NCBI GenBank assembly: GCA_001799675.1
Contig: MGTX01000032.1
Location: 1-64,000 of the forward strand
Origin: Elusimicrobia bacterium GWA2_66_18
GTDB lineage: Bacteria > Elusimicrobiota > Elusimicrobia > UBA1565 > UBA9628
DNA: 64,000 nt
Direction of reading: 5' to 3'
Shown piece after piece: positions 7,997-13,914 of the stretch. The stretch's first letter is position 1. Each line of letters begins with the position of its first letter. The notes beneath the pieces are model-generated. The model was not told where the DNA came from. It saw only the letters and a program-made list of their open reading frames with translations, and made no database searches. The translations under genes were made by a program, and so were the position numbers.

Positions 7997-9032
7997 AGAC
8001 TCCTCCGACAGCAAAAGTTCCGTAAAAACCAAGACCGAGCGCTGCGACTGGGCTGATCCCAACTTCTGCGAACAGCCCCGAGAGAACGATGCCGCTTGCC
8101 AATCCGCAGTACTTCGCGCTCAGCGCATCATTGAATGCCGCATGCTTGGAGAGCCATTGAGTCTCCACGTAACCAAAGCAGAAGCCCCAAGCAAAAAGAA
8201 TTATTGGGATCATCCAGGGCGTCGACATGAGGAACGCCGCAGGAATGCCGATGAATGCGGCCAGGAACCATCGCTCGTAGTCTCCGCCCAGAGCATTTTG
8301 AAGCCTTGCCCCCAGGGACGCGGAGAGCATCGGGAGGCACGCATAGAGACCGACATGCCACCCATCCAGCCGCAGTAATCGCAACGTGATGGGATAAATC
8401 ATGTTGCTTATCGCTCCGATTGCGGCTCCTGCTAAAAAGAGTACGGCCAGTGTTGTTCGTGCGGATTCACAAGGGCGCGGCTGGGAAGCCTCAGATGAAG
8501 CGGCGGCGGTCGATTGGGAACTCAGTTGCCGTATCAGTAATGCGAGCATTCCCATTCCAACCAATCCCACCGCAGTATTTGAAATATGCCGCAAATGAGA
8601 AAAAATGATCGGGCTCGCAATCAGGCTGATGCAGGAGATTCCCCATAAGGCGGAGTTTCCCGCGGCAAGACCGCCGGCGCTTTCCCTGGAGAACCAGGCT
8701 TGCAGGGCGGGGATGAGGAGCGCTTCCATGATCCCCAATAGGAGCGCAAGGAGCGAGTATCCGAGCAGCCCTATGCCATCGCGCGTCGCTGCTGTTACGC
8801 ACGCGAATGCGAGCGCCGCTGCCAGAGCCAGAGTTCCTACCCCGCGGCGCCTTTCCGTCGCCGCTCGCCAATGAAATGCGAAAATTGCCGGAGCGAACAT
8901 GAGCGCCGTGAAAATCGTCATCCCGAGGAACCCGGGATGATTCTCCAGCAGAAGGTCAATGAGACCGAAGCGATAGATGCCGACGTTGACCAGGGCGATT
9001 CCCAGTGCAAGCGTCATTTTCACCGGCGTCAT
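7914..9032 (-). CDS. MFS transporter, probable peptide exporter
   Basis: A 372-aa polytopic protein with about 12 hydrophobic segments and a charged central loop (about residues 180-200), typical of the major facilitator superfamily. The start ATG at 9032 overlaps the ThiF-like stop (ATGA), so the two are coupled. In microcin C clusters an MFS pump (MccC) follows the ThiF-like MccB gene and exports the product; the same order here suggests export of the modified 17-residue peptide. The substrate is inferred from context only. Confidence 0.82.
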   Translation of the reverse strand: MTPVKMTLALGIALVNVGIYRFGLIDLLLENHPGFLGMTIFTALMFAPAIFAFHWRAATERRRGVGTLALAAALAFACVTAATRDGIGLLGYSLLALLLGIMEALLIPALQAWFSRESAGGLAAGNSALWGISCISLIASPIIFSHLRHISNTAVGLVGMGMLALLIRQLSSQSTAAASSEASQPRPCESARTTLAVLFLAGAAIGAISNMIYPITLRLLRLDGWHVGLYACLPMLSASLGARLQNALGGDYERWFLAAFIGIPAAFLMSTPWMIPIILFAWGFCFGYVETQWLSKHAAFNDALSAKYCGLASGIVLSGLFAEVGISPVAALGLGFYGTFAVGGVYGWRINRRVNFGTAKGCGHAGELLSPR

Positions 9033-10108
9033 GCCGTGCCCTCGCAGGTTCCGCATCCAGGTGTTGGCGGCACGTTCTCAATGCGCAGTGCGCAGGCGTT
9101 GATATCGAATTCGCCGCGACAATTGATGAATCGCGGCTGCTCGCATCCCGTGAGGACGCGAATGATCTCCGGCATCTGGAGCGCCGCCATCGCGACGGTG
9201 GCGGGGAGGAATACCCCGGACTTCATTTCAGCGAGCCGCAGCTCTCCGAAGGGGGAGACCTTCTTCGCCGTCGTCCTCTCATAGCAATGCCAACAGGTTG
9301 AGCGTCCGGGAATCAGCGTGGGGGGAACGGATGTCATGTGTCCGTTATAGCCGCCTGCGGGAATCAGCGGGATTCTCAGGGGATAGCAGGCATCGAAAAG
9401 CCACCGGCTGGTTTCATCCATCGATGGGTAGTCGGCGCAGTTGATTACGAGATCGACGTTCGGCAGAATCTTATTGATCCATCCCGCCTCGCGAGTAAGT
9501 CTCTCGACGTGAGTCGTGACCGACGTCTCGGGGGAAATCTTCCCGATCACCGACCTGAGCACCTCCACCTTCAGTTCCCCAATGTGGTCGGCATAAAATA
9601 TCTGCCGTCCCAGATTTCCGATTTCGACGCGATCGTGATCCGCGATGGTGAGGTTCCCGACCCCCACGCCGGCCAACTGGACGGCCATATGGGAGCCGCC
9701 GCCGCCGGCTCCAACGATCAGAACCCTGCTGCGCAACAGCCTGTGTTGGAGATCTCTGGCTGTCTGGCCGGCCGGGGCGAGCCCCGAGAAATAGACGAGT
9801 TGGCGCTTCAGCCGAGCCTCGTAATTCGGCGGGAATTCCACCTTCGAGTCCGATGCGGCGTCTCTGAAAATCTTGTCATCGATGAGTCCCTGGAAAAAAG
9901 CCGCCAAATCCATGGGCGCCAGATCCGGTATGGCGAGACATTCCAGGATTTGTTGGAGAGGCCGTCTCCCATCGGCGAGCGGGATCGCGCGCCCGCCGAT
10001 CTCGTCGATTTCATAGGTGATCACCTGCGCTCTGTGGCAGCAATAAAATCGCATTGACGAGGGGCCTACGTCGATGAGCGTTATGTGTTCCCGCATGATC
10101 GGCTGCAT
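9029..10108 (-). CDS. ThiF/MccB-type adenylating enzyme with N-terminal peptide-binding domain
   Basis: A 359-aa E1-like enzyme. Residues 1-80 resemble the leader-binding (RRE-like) domain of 'ocin-ThiF' RiPP proteins (HITLIDVG...LADGRRPLQQIL). Residues 125-340 are a ThiF fold with the nucleotide loop GAGGGGSH, the DHDRVEIGNLGRQ block and two zinc CxxC pairs (CWHC, CGTC). Such enzymes activate a peptide C-terminus or partner a YcaO protein. AAAGGAG precedes the ATG, and the gene lies 69 bases after the second 17-residue peptide gene. It is the central enzyme of the cluster. Both an adenylating and a leader-presenting role are possible, since the ATP-site residues look intact. Confidence 0.88.
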   Translation of the reverse strand: MQPIMREHITLIDVGPSSMRFYCCHRAQVITYEIDEIGGRAIPLADGRRPLQQILECLAIPDLAPMDLAAFFQGLIDDKIFRDAASDSKVEFPPNYEARLKRQLVYFSGLAPAGQTARDLQHRLLRSRVLIVGAGGGGSHMAVQLAGVGVGNLTIADHDRVEIGNLGRQIFYADHIGELKVEVLRSVIGKISPETSVTTHVERLTREAGWINKILPNVDLVINCADYPSMDETSRWLFDACYPLRIPLIPAGGYNGHMTSVPPTLIPGRSTCWHCYERTTAKKVSPFGELRLAEMKSGVFLPATVAMAALQMPEIIRVLTGCEQPRFINCRGEFDINACALRIENVPPTPGCGTCEGTA

Positions 10109-10131
10109 GTTTGTTCTCCTTTCCGCCGTTC

Positions 10132-10163
10132 GCCGCCCGCTCCAAACGAGCGGAGCGGGCGGC
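10132..10163 (-). promoter_or_regulatory. Hairpin between peptide gene B and thiF-like gene
   Basis: A 12-bp perfect inverted repeat (GCCGCCCGCTCC with GGAGCGGGCGGC, 8-base loop) lies between the stop of the second peptide gene and the ThiF-like start, with no T-run. It may stabilise the peptide mRNA or reduce read-through, giving more precursor than enzyme. Confidence 0.55.
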
Positions 10164-10177
10164 CGTCGGCAGGATGC

Positions 10178-10231
10178 TTAGACGCCCTTGATGATGTCGA
10201 GGCGGGCGGCTTCGGTCTTGATGAGTTTCAT
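10178..10231 (-). CDS. Micro-gene B: 17-aa putative precursor MKLIKTEAARLDIIKGV
   Basis: An 18-codon gene encoding MKLIKTEAARLDIIKGV, preceded by AAAGGAGAAC at normal spacing. It differs from copy A by three residues (Q7E, S8A, G10R), with synonymous changes elsewhere. It has no signal peptide, no Cys and no Ser; the only conserved hydroxyl residue is Thr6. Its position immediately ahead of the ThiF-like enzyme matches MccA (7 aa) ahead of MccB. The conserved LDIIKGV end is probably what the enzyme sees. Confidence 0.75.
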   Translation of the reverse strand: MKLIKTEAARLDIIKGV

Positions 10232-10309
10232 GGTTGTTCTCCTTTGATGCATGGGTTTGATGGTCGCACTGCTTGGCGCGTTGAGCGCCGGACAAGAGTC
10301 TTTTGCGGA

Positions 10310-10363
10310 TTACACGCCCTTGATGATGTCGAGGCCGGCGCTCTGAGTCTTGATCAGCTTCAT
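10310..10363 (-). CDS. Micro-gene A: 17-aa putative precursor MKLIKTQSAGLDIIKGV
   Basis: An 18-codon gene encoding MKLIKTQSAGLDIIKGV, with a near-ideal AAAGGAGGAAAACC site before its ATG. It is the first gene after promoter P1 and lies 78 bases before copy B. The codons differ from copy B at many third positions while the peptide is kept, which is direct evidence that the protein sequence is under selection. Confidence 0.8.
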   Translation of the reverse strand: MKLIKTQSAGLDIIKGV

Positions 10364-10440
10364 GGTTTTCCTCCTTTCGTGCCCGATTTGTCATTCAGTT
10401 GCTGCTCGCCGCCTTCGTTCATGCGGCGACACCCTTCGGG

Positions 10441-10460
10441 GAGCAATTTTTATGCTGAAC
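10441..10460 (-). promoter_or_regulatory. Sigma-54-like promoter P1
   Basis: The minus strand reads GTTCAGCATAAAAATTGCTC. It matches P2 at the GCATA.AAATTGCTC core, with -12 TTGCT exact and the -24 dinucleotide AG in place of GG. About 70 bases of leader precede peptide gene A. The gene pair on the other side encodes an NtrC-type activator and a sigma-54-like factor. Confidence 0.65.
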
Positions 10461-10549
10461 GGTGTTGTGCGCCGCCCCGAGAGAGGGGAGGGGGCGGTCA
10501 GGCTTTTCGATTTTCAAATGAAAAATAATTGGTGTAAGATGGAGGTCCA

Positions 10550-11905
10550 ATGGACAAGCTGAAGATCCTGGTCGTCGAAGACGATCCGCTCGCCCGGAAG
10601 ATCATGGAGGCGCAGCTGAAGGGGCACGATGTCGAGTTCGCCCACGACGCTCCGTCCGCCCGCCGCAAGATCGCGAGCAAGCGCAGCGAGGTCTGCTTCA
10701 TCGACCTCAAGCTCGGCGACAAGGACAACTTCGGCGGCTTGGAGCTCATCCCCGAGGCGCTGGCCGCCGGCACGTACTCGGTCGTCATGTCCGCGCACGA
10801 CTCCGACAAGATAGTCGAGCGTGCCTACGCCCTGGGCTGCGAGGACTTCTACGCCAAGGGCAACGAGTCCGAGAACGTCCAGGCGGTCCTGAAGCGCTTC
10901 CTGCGAAAACGCCAGGAGGCCCGCGCGGACCGCATCTTCCAGGATCAGTTCGTGACCGAGGACGGAGCCACGCGCGCGGGCATCTCCTCCGCGCTGCGCT
11001 ACGCGGGTTCGGAACTACCGATCATGATCCTCGGGCCTTCCGGCTCTGGAAAGACGAACCTGGCCCGGATCATCCATGAGCGCTCCGGCCGCCCCGGTCA
11101 GTTCGTGGCGATCAACTGCGCGGCCTACACGGAAGATCTGCTGGAAGCGGAGTTATTCGGCTACCGCAAAGGGGCCTTCACTGGCGCTGCGGACAGCCGC
11201 AAAGGCAAGCTCCTGGCGGCTGACGAGGGCACGTTGTTCCTGGACGAGGTCGGCTCGATGAGCCTCAATATGCAGACCAAGCTCCTCAAGGCCATCGAGG
11301 AGAAGTCCTTCTACCCTCTCGGCTGCGACCGGCCCGAGACCTCGCGCTTCCGGGTCATCAGCGCGACGCTGGAGGACATGCCGGCGCTGGTGAAGGCTGG
11401 GAAGATCAGATTCGACTTCTCGCAGCGCATCCGCGGCCTGACGATCGGGCTCTCGCCCCTCTCCAAGCGGAAGGGGGATATCCTCCCGTTGATCGGGTTC
11501 TTCACCCGCGGCGGAAGGCGGCTGTCCTTCGCCGAGGAGGCGAAGCGGAAGCTCCTGGGTTACGAGTGGCCGGGCAACGTCCGCGAGCTTCGGAAGTTCG
11601 TCGAACTCGCGACGGTGGGCCAACCCGGACGCATCACGGCGGAGGCGGTGGCGGAGTTGCTCGCGACGGCGCGCGTCGAGGCCGAGCCGGATGAATTCAT
11701 CTCGGAAGCGCAGTACCGGCTGGCGTTGGACAAGGGCCTCGATCACGCCGTGGAGCGTTATGTGGACGCGATCATCCACCGCAACCTGACGGAGAACGCC
11801 GGGCGCAAGACCCAGGTCCTTTCCGACCTGAAGATATCGACGCGCATCCTCTATGCGTCCTCCCGGAGAAGCGGGAAGCCGGAGGGGAAGAACCATGGGA
11901 AATGA
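10550..11905 (+). CDS. NtrC-family response regulator (sigma-54 activator)
   Basis: A 451-aa protein with the complete bacterial enhancer-binding layout. The receiver is at residues 1-120 (EDD acidic pocket, FIDLKLG phospho-Asp, VVMSAHD, YAKG). The AAA+ domain follows, with Walker A GPSGSGKT, the sigma-54 contact loop GAFTGA, Walker B GTLFLDEVG and WPGNVREL. A Fis-type helix-turn-helix lies at the C-terminus. GGAGGT precedes the ATG, and a plausible -10 (TGTAAGAT) sits just upstream. It is divergent from the peptide operon and overlaps the next gene. It probably activates P1 and P2 with the sigma-54-like protein at 12095. Confidence 0.92.
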   Translation: MDKLKILVVEDDPLARKIMEAQLKGHDVEFAHDAPSARRKIASKRSEVCFIDLKLGDKDNFGGLELIPEALAAGTYSVVMSAHDSDKIVERAYALGCEDFYAKGNESENVQAVLKRFLRKRQEARADRIFQDQFVTEDGATRAGISSALRYAGSELPIMILGPSGSGKTNLARIIHERSGRPGQFVAINCAAYTEDLLEAELFGYRKGAFTGAADSRKGKLLAADEGTLFLDEVGSMSLNMQTKLLKAIEEKSFYPLGCDRPETSRFRVISATLEDMPALVKAGKIRFDFSQRIRGLTIGLSPLSKRKGDILPLIGFFTRGGRRLSFAEEAKRKLLGYEWPGNVRELRKFVELATVGQPGRITAEAVAELLATARVEAEPDEFISEAQYRLALDKGLDHAVERYVDAIIHRNLTENAGRKTQVLSDLKISTRILYASSRRSGKPEGKNHGK

Positions 11906-12098
11906 CGACGCCCTGACAAGCCTCGTGCACGACATCAAGGCAAAATGCGCCAACCTCAAGAGCGCGGCGGCCATGCTGCGCGGGGAGGCTTCCAAGGAAG
12001 AGCATGAGCTTCTCAGGCTCATGAGCCGGCAGGCGCGCTCCCTGGCCGATGAGATTTCAGCCTACCAGGCTCGCCGCCTGGGCGAACGCTTGAAGTGA
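11895..12098 (+). CDS. Stand-alone HisKA-like protein (67 aa)
   Basis: A 67-aa protein whose whole length looks like the dimerisation/phosphoacceptor helices of a histidine kinase. SLVHDIKAKCANL matches an H-box (compare VAHDIRSPVAAL in the kinase at 1696), and a second amphipathic helix follows (ELLRLMSRQARSLADEI). There is no ATP-binding domain. Its ATG lies inside the end of the NtrC-type gene (11-base overlap), and its end overlaps the sigma-54-like gene. It may be a phosphotransfer intermediate between the hybrid kinase and the regulator. The family assignment is from motif only. Confidence 0.65.
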   Translation: MGNDDALTSLVHDIKAKCANLKSAAAMLRGEASKEEHELLRLMSRQARSLADEISAYQARRLGERLK

Positions 12099-13135
12099 AG
12101 TTCCGGACCGCGACGTCGTCGCGCACCGGCGTCCAGGCGGGCATGAAGCTCGCCCGCCTGATGGAGATGTCGGAGGGGGACTTCGAGTCCCGCGTCCGCG
12201 AGCTCGAAGGCGATCCTGTTTTCCGCCGCCTGCTCGACACGCGGGTCATCGCGGTCCAGCCCTATGACAGCGCCGGTTTCGCGGCTCGCCGTTTCGGCGG
12301 CTGGGGGCTGAGGACGTCCGGCGACGGTCTTTCCTCGGTCCTGGATGGTCAGGGAGAGATGGCGAAGCTCCTGCACAAGGTCGGCCAGGAACGCTTCGAG
12401 GAATGCTTCCTTCGCGACGAGGCCATGACCGACGCGGAGCGCGCGCGCCTCTGTAAGATTCCCCGGGAGGAAGCTGCCAAGCTCCGGGAGATGGTCAACC
12501 GCCTCTACATCCAGGCCGAGTTCGACGGGGCTTCCTCGGAAGCCGCGCCGCCGAAGGTCTACAGCGCGGTCGCCGGGATCATGGTGGAGGACGGGCGCGC
12601 CGCCCTCGCCTTTTTCAACCGCGAGATTTGGAAGGGGCGCTATCGGGTCGACGAGCATAAGCGGCGGCAGCTGCTCGACGCGATGTCCGCCGCCGAGGCC
12701 AAGCGCGCGGACAGGATTCTCCGCGACCTGGAGTTCCTCGACCGGCGCAAGACCACGCTGTATCGCCTGCTCGAAGTCCTCATCGAAGCTCAAGCCCGGT
12801 TCTTCGTTTCCGGCGATCCTGACCAGCGTGAGCCGCTGACTCAGCGCGCCGTGTCCGAGAAGCTGGACGTGCTGCCGAGCGTCTTCAACCGCCTGATATC
12901 GAACAAGTCGATCGAGCTTCCTTGGGGTCTTGAAACCCCTCTCAGGACGCTTTTCCCCAGCCGTAAGTCCCTGCTCCTGGACCGTCTCCATGAACTGATC
13001 CGGGAGACTCCCTCCGCCACGGACGATGAGCTGAGCAAGCTGCTCGCCCGCATGTATGCGGCGAAGCTGTCCTGCCGCTCCATCGCCCAATACCGGGCCG
13101 AACTCGGCCTGGGCACCAGCCGCACGCGGCGGTAG
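12095..13135 (+). CDS. Divergent sigma-54 (RpoN-like) factor
   Basis: A 346-aa protein, shorter than the usual 430-500 aa. The N-terminus (KLARLMEMSEGDFESRVREL) aligns with RpoN region I but lacks its Gln richness. The DNA-binding part is recognisable: LTQRAVSEKLDVLPSVFNRL resembles the RpoN helix-turn-helix, and SCRSIAQYRAELGLGTSR corresponds to the RpoN box (ARRTVAKYRE-type), with several box residues changed. The acidic region II is essentially absent. It is co-transcribed with an NtrC-type activator beside two near-consensus -24/-12 promoters, so I infer a dedicated alternative sigma-54 for this cluster rather than the housekeeping RpoN. Confidence 0.82.
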   Translation: MKFRTATSSRTGVQAGMKLARLMEMSEGDFESRVRELEGDPVFRRLLDTRVIAVQPYDSAGFAARRFGGWGLRTSGDGLSSVLDGQGEMAKLLHKVGQERFEECFLRDEAMTDAERARLCKIPREEAAKLREMVNRLYIQAEFDGASSEAAPPKVYSAVAGIMVEDGRAALAFFNREIWKGRYRVDEHKRRQLLDAMSAAEAKRADRILRDLEFLDRRKTTLYRLLEVLIEAQARFFVSGDPDQREPLTQRAVSEKLDVLPSVFNRLISNKSIELPWGLETPLRTLFPSRKSLLLDRLHELIRETPSATDDELSKLLARMYAAKLSCRSIAQYRAELGLGTSRTRR

Positions 13136-13195
13136 CCCACCCCACGCCGCAGCCTCCCCCCCTCGTGTTCCCGCCAACGGCATGGTTATTGCTCA

Positions 13196-13412
13196 CCGGC
13201 TGTTGACGGCGCCGGCGGGCGATGGCTCGCCAATGCGTCGTCGTCGGCCGAGGTGACGCGCTTCGGGCTATGATTCGCCCGATAAGAGCGGAGGTGAAGT
13301 CCTCCGGCTCCCGAAAAGGGAGACGCCGCCCGCCCCCTGGAAAACCAGGCTTGGCGGGAACGGTCAGGAGCGCGGCCTCGGCAAGGCGCATCCGGCAACG
13401 CCGGACGCCTCA
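13196..13412 (+). ncRNA. Candidate structured RNA of unknown family
   Basis: A dense series of perfect hairpins without a coding frame: CGGAGG/CCTCCG (13289-13306), CTCCC-GAAAA-GGGAG (13308-13322), CCCGCC/GGCGGG (13329-13358) enclosing CCTGG-AAAA-CCAGG, and GGCG..TCCGGC-AAC-GCCGGA-CGCC (13385-13409). The loops are A-rich while the stems are GC-only, as in folded RNAs. It has no T-run terminator. The strand is set by the A-rich loops and is uncertain. It lies downstream of the sigma-54-like gene. Confidence 0.45.
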
Positions 13413-13914
13413 ATAAATCGCTCAGCCCACCGAGAACCGGCGGCCAAGTGAAGGGATGGTGCCTTCCATGGCCCCTACGCACACCGCCGTTGCCGCTGTC
13501 GTTGCCGTCTCCCGTCCGGACGCCGAACTGCAAAGCCGCCGCGTCCCTCGTCCAGCCGCACAAAACCCCCGAGCAGATCGCCGGTGACCTGCTGGAGCGC
13601 CTCCCAAATCCAAAGCCGTCGTCATGAATGGAAAGGGACCGGCAGCCAGATATTGTTTACCCTAATTCGCGATTCGCACTTGGCGATCCCTTGGCGATCG
13701 ATCCTTCCTCAGCGCGGTATCTACAGCGTGATTGTCCGCGAGATTTGGCCACGGGTCGTGGCCAAGGTCGAAGCGTTGGTATCGGGGCGTGGATTTTACT
13801 GGCGACTGGGATGGGCTCTTGCAATGGCGGGGAAGGTGGGCTACGATGATCGGGTGAGGCGGCTTCAGGCGGAATGCGCGCTGGAAATTCCTGCTTCGTT
13901 TGATGCGTCCCGGC
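13413..13914. other. Intergenic stretch without a convincing gene
   Basis: About 500 bases between the candidate RNA and the GT39-like gene. Open frames here change frame repeatedly, have no ribosome-binding sites and resemble nothing I recognise; decayed coding DNA is possible. Confidence 0.5.

Noticed and set aside
10178..10363. CRISPR-like or simple DNA repeat
   Set aside because: The two repeated units differ at third codon positions and keep the reading frame, so they are duplicated genes, not DNA repeats.
13196..13412. RNase P RNA or tmRNA
   Set aside because: The phrase GAGGTGAAGTCC slightly resembles the RNase P core, but the P4 partner and other universal blocks are absent.
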